Source of the DNA: Dermatophagoides farinae
Taxonomy: Eukaryota; Arthropoda; Arachnida; Sarcoptiformes; Pyroglyphidae
DNA length: 64,000 nt
Assembly: GCF_024713945.1 (NCBI RefSeq)
Contig: NC_134677.1
Location: 3,847,001-3,911,000, forward strand
Direction of reading: 5' to 3'
This document shows positions 25,571 through 36,426 of the stretch, in pieces. The position numbers were made by a program, and so were the translations under genes. Positions within the stretch are counted from its first letter, which is position 1, and each line of letters starts with the position of its first letter. The notes under the pieces were generated by a model. That model did no database searches, was not told the DNA's origin, and saw only the letters and a program-made list of their open reading frames with translations.

Positions 25571-26195
25571 CTATTGAATCGAATCATCTTCATGTTGATT
25601 GGTCGATGAGGTATCACTGACATCATCTTTGAGATCAATATTCTTAATATCTTTATCATTACGAACGATAAAATCTCTATATTTAATTAGATATTGCTGC
25701 AATGGTTCGATGTAATTATCAAATCCAAGAATAGACATAGCAAACAGGATATCGTCACGTAATTGGGGTGTGAAATATGAATGCATTTTATTATTTCAAA
25801 TATTTTAATCAATTAATATAACAATAAAATCATTTATCATTTGAATTTCAATATATCGATTAAATTAATATGGGGGATAAAAAGAATAGAAGGGGGACAT
25901 TAATTGTTTTACGTTTTTCTTGTTTACATCGATCACTAGCTTCGCTTGTAATGAAGCTAACGAATTCAGAAACACATTCCTGTACGCATTCTTTTGCCTC
26001 TTTAGCTATCTTACCATTAGCTGGTATGGATCTCTTCATTATTCTTGAGATATTAGCGATGGGTAAGAAACGGTCCTGTTCTCGTAATAATAATTCACTG
26101 CGATCATTATCGCCACTATCATAACTATCCGTTGTATGACCCATTTGATCGTTCATTAATGAATTATCGTTGGAATTTTCCGGTTGTTGATACAT
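25571..26195 (-). CDS. NFYB: NF-YB, CCAAT-binding factor subunit B (two exons, odd intron)
   Basis: Histone-fold subunit that pairs with NF-YC and, with NF-YA, binds CCAAT boxes. Exon 1 is 26195-25898 and exon 2 about 25758-25571, giving 161 aa. Family signatures are clear: [48 protein letters not shown] and KRKTIN in exon 1, then [19 protein letters not shown] in exon 2. The conserved KRKTING-(E/D)DILFAM block is restored only if one joins after ...AATG (25898) and resumes at GTGACGAT (25758). The minus strand has no AG between 25897 and 25758, so this 139-bp intron has no ordinary acceptor. The short acidic tail differs from the long glutamine-rich vertebrate tail. Identity is firm; the splice junction is inferred from the protein family. 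Confidence 0.88.
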
Positions 26196-26648
26196 CTAAA
26201 TCAGATAATAAATCGTTTCTTATTATAATAGATGTTTCATTAGTTTTTATCTGTACATACCATCGAATTATTCTCTATCGAAATTGGACTAGTTTGAATT
26301 TAAGTGAGATAAAAATTTAATTTTTTCAAAAAAAAGAATTGCCAATTCTGGACTGGACAAGACGAATAGCGCCTTTCTATGTTTGTTTTATTGAAATATA
26401 TGAAGTTTTAAATGACACCCAATGAAATGCAAGTTGCTCGCCGATTGGCCAGTTATGTTCGATTGATGTTAGCTTATTGGATAATTTTTCTTTGTTCAAT
26501 TTGACTCACTCCCCTTAATATTATGTTTGATTACAAAGAGTAACATTGTATATGAATATCATTGACCATGTGATTTATGAAATATTCTTGAATTCTTTTC
26601 AAAAAAAAAAACAATCTTTGTTTATATTTTTTAACAAAATTAATCAAA
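26196..26648. promoter_or_regulatory. Bidirectional promoter region between NF-YB (-) and mL39 (+)
   Basis: 453 bp between two divergent start codons. It contains a full NF-Y consensus site on the minus strand (GGCCAATCGG, 26441-26450) and a second CCAAT core on the plus strand at 26419-26423. No TATA box is evident. The role is inferred from position and motif match. Confidence 0.55.
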
Positions 26649-27716
26649 ATGCAACACAGTTCAATATCTTTATTTCAAATATTCAAATTTATTCGTATTC
26701 CACGGCGATCATATCGTTTAGGTAGGAGAATTATTCCTGCCGGTTATTATGTTTCTCCAGCATGGTTTGATCAACGAATTTCAAAACAATCCGAACTCGA
26801 TAGTAATAATCAAAAACTTATCGGTGTTGAGGGCACAATCAAATACAAAAATGAATTGTTCGACAAGGAAAAACATCGACAACAATCTCTTATTACTAGG
26901 TTCGAAAAGATTGAAGTGAATCTGGAGAAACCTTTTCCTGATGGTGAAGATTATGTCCTCATGATGAATGCCAATATATCTACCCCGTACGAGTGTGCCA
27001 GTCACATTCATCAAAATCTTAAACAACGGTCTGCATTGGCTTTGATCAACGGAAATGAATATTGGGACATGCATCGGCCACTAGAACGATCCTGTCAGCT
27101 GACATTATTGCATTTCAAACACGATGATTGTATGCCAGTCAATTATGCATTCTGGAGAAGTTGTTCGATGCTATTGGCCAGTGTCATACCGAGAGCTTTT
27201 CGTGATGAATATCAAGTACAGATTATCTCGAAACCTATGGCTGATATGAGCGGTGGAAGTTTCTTTTGTGATGTTGAGGTTGAAAATCTAAGCGATTGGA
27301 AACCGACTACTCAAGAAATACAATCCATAACATCTCTACTATGGGATGAAACGGTCAAAGCTGATAGATATGAACGAATACAAGTATCGGCCGAAATGAC
27401 AGCAAAATTATTTGCCAATAATCTTCATCGTTTATCAGAGCTTGAAGAATCAACCAAACAGGACGCAAATCGCCAATTCACTATATACCGTTGTGGTCAA
27501 CACATCGAACTGAGCGATGGACCATTGATTGCCGATACTAGTCAAATCGGTTCAATTTATCTGTCGGCCATACATCCATTGAAGAGAAGGAATGGATCAA
27601 GATTCTATCGTTTTCAAGGAATCGCAATGCCTAAACAATTGAATATAAATCCATTTGCTTTCTCACTTATACGTGATCGATCTAAACGCCTTAATTCATA
27701 CGGTCTTGATCATTAA
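26649..27716 (+). CDS. MRPL39: Mitochondrial ribosomal protein mL39
   Basis: Single-exon 355-aa protein, near the 338 aa of human mL39. The family derives from the N-terminal TGS and editing-like region of threonyl-tRNA synthetase and sits in the mitoribosome large subunit. Diagnostic stretches include EYWDMHRPLERSCQLTLLHF (residues ~137-156), VNYAFWRSCSMLLASVIPRA, FRDEYQVQ, SGGSFFCDV, DGPLIADTSQI and FYRFQGIAMP, all in the family's order. The arginine-rich N terminus (RIPRRSYRLGRR) fits a mitochondrial targeting sequence. AATAAA at 27772-27777 is a likely polyadenylation signal. It is divergent from NF-YB, and mL37 lies 1.4 kb away. Confidence 0.9.
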   Translation: MQHSSISLFQIFKFIRIPRRSYRLGRRIIPAGYYVSPAWFDQRISKQSELDSNNQKLIGVEGTIKYKNELFDKEKHRQQSLITRFEKIEVNLEKPFPDGEDYVLMMNANISTPYECASHIHQNLKQRSALALINGNEYWDMHRPLERSCQLTLLHFKHDDCMPVNYAFWRSCSMLLASVIPRAFRDEYQVQIISKPMADMSGGSFFCDVEVENLSDWKPTTQEIQSITSLLWDETVKADRYERIQVSAEMTAKLFANNLHRLSELEESTKQDANRQFTIYRCGQHIELSDGPLIADTSQIGSIYLSAIHPLKRRNGSRFYRFQGIAMPKQLNINPFAFSLIRDRSKRLNSYGLDH

Positions 27717-28192
27717 CATTAACATTCGATTCAAATGAAATCCGAAAAAAATGATGTAATTTTTGAATTTAAATAAAATATTCTCTTTGTTTATAAAATT
27801 TATTAATAATGACTCTATGATTTCCTATAGGTTTTTTTGCCGTTTTGTTTGAAAAGAGTAAACACAAAAAGGAGAGAAAATCTCCATAGAAACACGCATT
27901 GTCATCTCAACAGTACATTCAACAGCCGATAATGATGCTGATGATCATCATCATCATCATTCGATTACATTACAATGATCAGCGGTAAACAAAAATAACA
28001 TTTGATTAAAACTACTCCCCATTATCATTATTTTAACTATCGTCATATACATTATTGTAATATGTAACAATCGGACAAATAATTGATTGGATAAATTGAC
28101 TTATGTGATCGCAACGAAAAAAATGCTGTAACGAAAAAATTTAATATTTTCAGTCATCCAAAAATATCAATACAAAACAATATCAAAAAAAT
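27717..28192. other. Intergenic region between mL39 and the SLC35A gene
   Basis: 476 bp, AT-rich, with a short ATC repeat at about 27945-27960. Expected to hold the mL39 3' UTR and the promoter of the next gene. Nothing else seen. Confidence 0.5.
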
Positions 28193-29328
28193 ATGTCTAT
28201 TAAGGATAACTTTTTGGGACAACTTTTTCCAACCAAATTGAGTTTGGTAATTTTTGTCGCTTACATTTGTCTATTTGTCAATCAAGGTATGTCAATAGTT
28301 TTATAGAATTAATTTTAAAAAATTCATTCATTTTTTCAACAGGCATTCTGGTCAAAGCAAGTCAAAATAATGGAACAAATAATAAATATGATTATAATAT
28401 CGTTACGGTTGTGATTGGAACTGAATTAATCAAACTAGTTACATCTCTAGTCTTGTATTTTAAGGATAAGCCATCGATATGGCAATTGTTCGATGAAATT
28501 AGATCTGGTTTCCGTATTGGTCTATTATACCTAATACCAGCATTTTTATATTGTCTGTACAATAATTTAGCCTTTATCAATTTGGCCAATTATGATCCGA
28601 CTACTTATTTCATATTGCTACAATTTCGAACTGTGATAACTGGTTCTCTTTTTCAAATTCTATTCAATAAGAAATTAACTTCATTGCAATGGTTTTCTTT
28701 ATGTTTATTGACGATTGCCTGTATGATCAAAGAACTTGGACATAGCATAGAATCTTCATCATCCGATTCATTCAACATATTATCTGCATTAATGTCAAAA
28801 AATCTTTTTCTCATAATGCTACAACTTTTTTGTTCATCTTTTGCCGGCGTTTACAATGAATTTCTCCTTAAAAATGATGGAAATGCCGTACATATTATTG
28901 TGCAAAATATTTTCATGTATTTGGATTCAATTCTATGCAATCTAGCATTATTGTTGATAACATCTAATCCTTTGGCAAACAATGGAGTTATTTTTGATTT
29001 ATCTGTATTATCCAATTTGTATGTATGGTTCATAATGTTTAATGGAGCAATTGCTGGTATAGTCACTTCATTTTTTCTAAAAAATCTCAATTCCATTCTC
29101 AAAACATTTGCTTCTACATTGGAGATTCTATTATCGGCCATTTTGTGTTCATTATTGTTCTCTACAATCATCAATATACATACGATAATATCAATATCGT
29201 TAGTTTTCCTGGCCATTTATATTTATGCAATGAAACCTGTACAAAATTTTCCGATTAATTCATCATTATCAAATCGAACAGACCATATGAACATTTCAGA
29301 TGATGTAAAACTTTTGATTAAAGACTAA
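28193..29328 (+). CDS. Nucleotide-sugar transporter, SLC35A family (A4/A5/senju-like)
   Basis: Golgi/ER multi-pass membrane protein exchanging UDP-sugars for UMP. Exon 1 is 28193-28286 (MSIKDNFLGQLF...) and exon 2 is 28343-29328, joined in phase 1 across a 56-bp GT-AG intron; the product is 359 aa. About ten hydrophobic helices are visible. The family hallmark block is strong: AFLYCLYNNLAFINLANYDP followed by TTYFILLQFRTVITG, the conserved substrate-pathway region of SLC35A proteins. The ATG at 28193 is preferred because a hydrophobic first helix is encoded before the intron. The sequence of the hallmark block is closer to SLC35A5 and fly senju than to the CMP-sialic acid transporter, but substrate cannot be set from this. 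AATAAA lies at 29394-29399. Confidence 0.85.
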
Positions 29329-29571
29329 TCTGATTAGAATGATTTATTATAATTTCAGCATTATTGTAATATCATTATCAACATTTAATTGTAAATAAAA
29401 GTTTGAAAAATCTTTATTCAATTGTTTGTAAAATTGAATCTTATTTTCCAAGAAGAGTGTAGTCCATTTCCACTCGAATAGCTCCACAAATGTGTATTAA
29501 GCGTTGGTCTGCACGCATTCATGATTTAAGAATCCAAGAATCATTTTTGGAACAACAAAAACAAACTAAAA

Positions 29572-32500
29572 ATGGATCAAGATGACTGCTATTATGAAGA
29601 TATTCTGGATGGTATAAGTGACGCCGAATCATCTTATTCAAGGTGAGTGGTTACCATCGGCAAATGGAAATTTAAATTTTGATCATCATTCAAATAACTG
29701 TTAATTTATTTAGTTTAGTTAAATCAATTATATTGAAAAAAATTATTGATTAAATACTCTTTCTTTCATTATGCTTGAATATCGTTCATTGATTCACTGG
29801 TTATTGTTATGCCGACTATTGTGTTTACCGTTCTTAGTTTCATTCGTTTATAACTAATCATAAATTCATGATGGCTTTGAATGTATGACGTTGATCGACT
29901 GCTCCAATAAACATTAGCCACCAAAATAATATACCGGACCCTAGTAAACACCAAGTGATGCGATTCAAATCTAGAGAAAAAGCTCCAACTGTAGTTTTAT
30001 TGTAGATTAATATTGTATAAAATAATGATTGCTAACCTTGATTCGATTTCAATTGCAGATGTGCTGGCTTTTTATTTTGCTTTCCTATCTAAATTGTTCT
30101 AAATATAAAATGAAATATTCGTGTTTATATCGCATTTGGTTAGAATTATCTTCATCATCAATGATAACATTGATGGCAATGATGATGACTATGGGAAAAA
30201 AATGGTCATTACTTCGGGCTGTAAAATGTGTTTCAATAATTTATCGCCATCATTTCGGGGCCGCTTCCTACCGATGTCGGTGTGGGACTGGCCTTTTTCG
30301 TCGGAATCGATCCAAAGCAATAATAACAGTGAAAGAACAAAAAAAAACGCAAAAAGCAATTCGATTCGATTAGCACCTAATTATTATTATTATTATTATT
30401 ATCGAGATAAGAGAACTATACTATATCATACTAAAAATAAAAATATAAAAACATTGATCGAACAATCATCGTCATCGTTGATGATGATGAGGATGAAAAT
30501 CCAATAAATTTTCCAATCCTATTCTGGAGACTTGAGAGAGGAATCTTATATTTTTTTTTATTTCGTTTCGTCGATTACGTCAGACAAATAAATATATACA
30601 ACAAACAACCAATATATGATGTCCGAATCTGGTTGATCTAATCAATTTATCCAGTATAAATATCTAGAATGTCTATACGCAAGAATGTTGATTGGAAATG
30701 AAAACTTTCTATTCACATTACATTATTGATTGATATGATTTTTTTCTGTGTCCTTCAATTTGAAATTTGAAATCAAAATTTAATTTGACTTACATTTTAC
30801 TTAATTAGATTTTTGATGAAACAAAACAAAAAAATCTTATCATTCTTTTTATTGTTGTTTTTTTCCGCTTTAAGAATTATTTTACATTTACAATTTTTCC
30901 AATCTTCACAATTATCATTTTCATTCTTTGTAAGCTATCATTATAATCACCATCAAGAATTGTCGATTTCAATCATTTTAAAAGGCTATAATTTATGCAC
31001 ACCTATTCACCCGCCTTATATTGACATTGGCATACACGACTACCATAGATGAGAACCCTCATACTTTGAGAGCAAAGAAAGTAAAAAATGTGAATCATCG
31101 ACACTCACGAATAATAATAAAAATAATGGCAAAAAAAAAGTTTCCATAAAACTGGTATTTAATAGTAGTAGGAAGATGAAAAGAAAATTGTCATATATTT
31201 TCTGTTCATGCTGTCGTGCTGTCGATCGATTCATCTATTTAGACAGATATGATGGCAGTTCCAGAAAAAGAAAAAAAAATGGATCCATATTCAAGCGAAT
31301 TGATTGATTGATTGAACTTTACTTTCTCTTTCTTTGTTTTTTGTACACAAACACAAACCGTGTGCACACCTGTGCAAGGAATTTTCATTAAATACAATTA
31401 ACTAGAGAAACTTAATGATTAAGCAAAGATTCTTCATTGTTGCTGCAGAGATTTATCCTGTATATTTTTTTATGCTCAATTAGTCCGTCTTTTTCTAAAT
31501 TTCGACCATCTTTTTATTCTGTCTACGATGAGAAAACTTTTGTCTCAAACATTTTTCGGGTCGATCGGATTGTTTTGTTTCTATGTTCATTCATTCATTA
31601 TTACCGATTGGCGTCATTTTTTTGTTTGTTTGTTTGTTTATTGATTCCTATTTATTTGCCGGTTTTTCGGGAAAAACATTATTGCAGTTTAGATTGAATT
31701 GTTAGCCCAATACATTAACATTATAACCATTTCGTTAAATGTTGTCTATTCTTTTTGTGAAACTGTTTGCAGACAAAGAAAACAAAGTTTTGTGTATATG
31801 TTTTTGTTTGTATTTATCATACAAATGTGCTTCAAGCAACAATTTTGGTATTTTTATTCAATCAACCAAACATTGTCAATGAAGGAATAATCATTTTTTC
31901 CGATAGGTTCCGGCTTTCTATTTAGATTCGAATACAAATTGGTAAACCGACCGTTTTCAGACAATGTGTGAACGTGTCTGAGAACAAAAGCCACCATTTT
32001 CTTAATTTGTATCATGCTGTATTTTGATGGCTTTGAATAGTAAATTGTAAATGTATTTGATGATTTTTGCAAATATCACCATTCATGATGAAAGTATCCA
32101 TCAAGATTATCGTCACTGTCATCATCAATTTGCAATGTGAATCAATAAATGTTGAATATATTTGTTATATATTGGCACCAACGAAAACGATGTGTTTTGA
32201 AACAAACGAAAATGATGACTATCAAAATTCATGACGCCCTTTTGTTCATATAGTTATTTTATTATTCTTATCATCGTCTTTGTAGTTTTTCTCGTTAAGA
32301 CACATTTTGCTATAATATTCCCAAAGGCCGCCCTCTATCCTATGATTTTTTTTTGTTGTTGTTGTTGAAATCCACATAAACTTGATCTTGTGATCACCAT
32401 CTGACACACATTTTTTCTCTTGTGATAAAGCTGTCGATATTGTATATACCTGATTGTAGGTAGAGAAAGAATGTATGTGTTCCAAGAAAAATAAAAATGA

Positions 32501-35358
32501 GAGTCTCATTTACCACGGATACGATTCATTCAAATTAATTATAATGGGTAGCACATACACACACACACAGAACAACTATGACAACAATCAAGAGCTTCTG
32601 AGTGTCATTCATCATTACTGTTGAGCATTGAATATACATATCCAAAAAAGTTAAAATGAAAATTCAACGATTAATGAATAACCATTGATCATTCATTGAT
32701 CCCTTAAGGCTGTTTTATCGGTTTTGGTGGAAATCAGATTTTTTCTGTTCATCTCATTTTTAGTTGTGATGGATGACCATTCCATGATTTATTTATTTAT
32801 AATATCATTGATGCAGCTGCTGTATTTCATGACAATGGCCCATCACAATCATGATGATGATTATAATTCCGATCAAGAATAGACGAAAAGAATCGATTTT
32901 TTTTATTTTCAAACTTTCTTTTGGATGAATAAAAATGAATTAAAATAAAATGAATGTTCCAGGAACGGTTGTAATGATATGAATTGATAAAAAGCATACA
33001 CACTCGAACAACAACTTCACTAGAATATATAAATAATATGTCTTTCTATAGTTATTCTTATTTTTTTTTCTTTTCATTGGACTAGCAATTCCCAAACGAT
33101 AGCCAAACGAGAAATAATCGAAAAATTCTTTTTTTTTCATTTCCATAAATTTACGATGATTCTTTTCAAAAATAAAAAGTTAGAATCTTTTGTTGAATTT
33201 CTAATTTGATATCCATATAATAATATTCTTTTCTTTCTTTTTTTTGTTGAAAGTGGAGCTGAATTATCATTAGTATAGTTTCTTTCGCTTATTGAATTAT
33301 GATTCGCTTCTTTTTCGTCGTTTTCTTTTTAATCAGCCATGCCGATGATGAACTATCAATCAAAACGTGAAGATGAAAATTCACATATACTTTTTTAGTA
33401 TTATAAATTGCAATTTTTGAAGAAAATTTCCAATTTTATTATCGTTTTGGTCCATACAAAAAAAAAATCTGAAATATTTTCTATTATCTTGTACCGTGAT
33501 TTTTTTTTTTGCTCATAAATCCTTTGAGATTATTATTGCCCGGCTGCTTCTGCTGCTGCTACTACTACCTTTGAATACTTTGGCAAGCAAACAATAATTT
33601 AAATGTACTCAACCGATCGGTTATTATTTTTATATCTATGTATGAACACACACACACAAGCGAATGAAAAAACCAGAGAGACATAAAAGAGTTTGAATCG
33701 AATAAAAAAAAATCAAAATCACTTAATCAATCTTTTGCCGATAGTCGGTGAAGATGAATAGAAAAACATTTTTTTCACTTACTATAAAAACAGCAAAAAC
33801 ATTTCTGCATACTACTTATATATATGGTTCTTGCCCCTTCAACTGGCAGCTTCACTGTCATTATTCCAACTGGAACTGGAGATGTGCTACTGTTTTTTGT
33901 TTTTTCTTCTTCTCGTTCTTGATTTATACATATAATAGTATAGTCTTTATATTAATGGATCTTGTACCGGATTTAATCAATTTTCATTTCATAAACACCG
34001 ACGATCAATCTATTACATACTTGACAAAAAAACAAAAAAAAAAAATAGAATGACTCCAACTCTTTTATTATCAAACACATACTTTATATTTTTCTCTGTT
34101 TCTTGTTTGTTTATTTTTTTTGATCTTTATTTGATCAATCTGAAAAACCATAACAGATCTATTTGGACGATATCGAATGATAATAGAAATTCTAGCCAAT
34201 CATTTATATAGAACTCGATATGAAATGTAATAAATGAATAAAATATAATAATAATAATGCATGAGTAATTGAGTATTGAGTAATTTTTATTCATTAACAT
34301 TTTTTTTGCTTTCATTTTCCATTATCATAAAAAAAATTTTTCTTTTGATTAATTTGTATGTATGTTGTCAATATTGTTAATCAATTTTCTATTTTCATAT
34401 TTTTCTTTATAATACGCACAAACAAACATAAAGTGATGACGATAACGACAACATTGGCAATGATGATAATGATAATCGACAAAAACAACGAATCGTTCAA
34501 TTGAAAGAGCACTTAACCAAAGAAACATACGACATATTGATTGGTAACAATGTTAATGATGATGTTGTTGTTGATAGTAATGAACAATTTGAAAATGAAA
34601 TGTATAATGAAGCTCGTAATCACGTAAATGGAGTTCACGTAGTCGACAGCAATAATATTATCGGCGTTATTCCATCAACATCGTTATGCTTCAACAAATT
34701 CTCGGAGCAATCATCGACATACAATCATGGCCAACAACAAACGTCCATTATCCCTAAGGATTCGTTTATAAGTAATAATCCCAGTAGCAGCAATCATAAT
34801 AATAAATTAGAAAATCAAATCAATGCCGATGAAAAAGAGAAAATATTAGATGAACTATTTTATGATCCCGATGAAGATGATTCAAATCAACAATGGATTG
34901 ATAAGAAAAAATTTCAATATGAATCAAGGATAACATCATTAGAATCAGATTCAAATGTTGATCAAGATGATAAACAACGTATAAACAAATTACAATCAGA
35001 TAGACGGCTAAAAAAACCACGTAGTGATGCAACATTAAATTGTCCATGTTGTTTGTCATTACTTTGTCTTGATTGTCAACGACATGAAATCTATAAAACA
35101 CAATATCGTGCAATGTTTGTACTGAATTGTCGTATTGATTTTGAAAGAAAATTATTCTTCAAAAATAAAGATGAGTTACGAAAAAAATTTCAGAAACGAA
35201 AAAAACGACTACAACAGGAAAATAAAATGGACGAACAATCATCATCCTTAACAGGCGATCAATATTATCCTGTCCATTGCAATATTTGCAATACACAAGT
35301 TGCCGTTTATGATCTCGATGAAGTGTATCATTTTTTTACAGTAATTGCTAGCCATTAA
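29572..35358 (+). CDS. EAPP: E2F-associated phosphoprotein (EAPP)
   Basis: Nuclear protein that binds activating E2Fs in mammals and modulates cell-cycle transcription. Two exons: 29572-29642 (MDQDDCYYEDILDGISDAES) and 34434-35358, joined in phase 2, giving 331 aa against 285 in human. The first part is acidic and Ser/Asp/Asn-rich, as in the family. The conserved C-terminal domain is unmistakable: DELFYDPDEDDSNQQWID (~aa 142-159), LNCPCCLSLLCLDCQRHEIY with KTQYRAMFVLNC directly after it, and a final YPVHCNICNTQVAVYDLDEV ending in FFTVIASH. The four Cys in CPCC...CLDC and CNIC look like a zinc site (inference). Exon 1 is short but its sequence fits the family start, and the GTGAGT donor is good. 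AATAAA lies at 35448-35453. Confidence 0.9.
29643..34433 (+). other. EAPP intron (4.8 kb)
   Basis: Large intron with donor GTGAGT and acceptor ATAAAG. The interior is AT-rich with poly-A/T tracts and small simple repeats, for example (ATT)n at 30380-30402 and a GCT-rich patch near 33546-33568. Short plus-strand ORFs do not resemble known proteins. On the minus strand at 29858-30090 there is a candidate coding segment listed separately. Confidence 0.6.
29858..30090 (-). CDS. Possible 3' exons of an unidentified single-pass membrane protein (partial, antisense in the EAPP intron)
   Basis: I do not recognise this protein. On the minus strand a 131-bp open segment (29988-29858, ending in TGA) encodes VGAFSLDLNRITWCLLGSG, a Trp-rich hydrophobic run (ILFWWLMFIGAV), then DQRHTFKAIMNL. 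It is preceded by a 48-bp segment with GTTAGC donor and CTACAG acceptor (29989-30036) and, upstream in phase, a basic stretch QNKKPAHLQLKSNQ. The sequence reads like the C terminus of a small tail-anchored or single-pass protein. No start codon or upstream exon could be fixed. It could equally be chance in AT-rich DNA. Confidence 0.25.
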
Positions 35359-36382
35359 AACAGCGAGAGTTTTGAAGTTTTTTTTTCTTGAAAAACCACC
35401 ATTGAATTTTTCTATGAAAATCAACATGATTTAGATTCTAGAACAATAATAAAAACACACACAAACTTTTAATCCCGTCTTATTAAATGAATAAAATCAA
35501 TGTTGGTTTCTGTTTTTTTTTCATACTGAATTTATTTAAGCGAATAAATATCGATTTTTTTTTGAGTCTTTGAGCTTGAAATAAAAACTTGCCGTTTTGA
35601 CATGAAATGAAATTTCTATATAGAATTCCAAATTATTGGATCATGGATCAGTGTAAACAAACAAAGGATTCAATTTTAAAATTGCCATTTCATGTAAGTT
35701 GAATTCTGAAATAAGATGATGATCGAATAAACCGGTAGGAAATGTGTGTATGTAAATTTTTTTTTCAACATCAATATTCCGGAGAAAAAACGATTTTTGG
35801 ATACAATTTTATTTTTGAAAAACGGACTTTTTTTTGATGTGTTGATATTCTACGTCAGAATCGAGAGAAAAAAAAATTGTGGAGAAAAAAAGTGTCATTC
35901 TTTTAAATGAGAAAAAAATTGAAATATAGGAATCGAATATGTGTACCATACATGTTTCATTCATTGCGGAAAAAATTTTTTACCCCCCCCCATTTTGTTC
36001 AGTGTTTAACGAAAAACGTTTATTATGATTATGTGGGGATATATTATTATTATTCACGGAATGATCAATCAACTTACATAATGGAGAATAAAAAAAATTC
36101 TGGACCAAATTTTCGTTCTCTCGTTTTTTCTCGGTCATCGTATACCGAGAAAAAAAAGATAGAAAGACAGGCCAGACAATTTACATTGGTAGAATCGGAT
36201 GGTAGAAAAAAAACTTGTTAAAACCGCACTATTATAACGGAACATTATGTCAACGATTTGACAGTTTCGGTTGATTTTTCTTTCGAGAAATAAAAGTATC
36301 CTTTTCCTCTTTTTTGTTATTATTGTATACCATCAATGATCAAATTATTATTATTATTATTTCTACATATATGACAGTCTTA

Positions 36383-36426
<44 letters not shown>

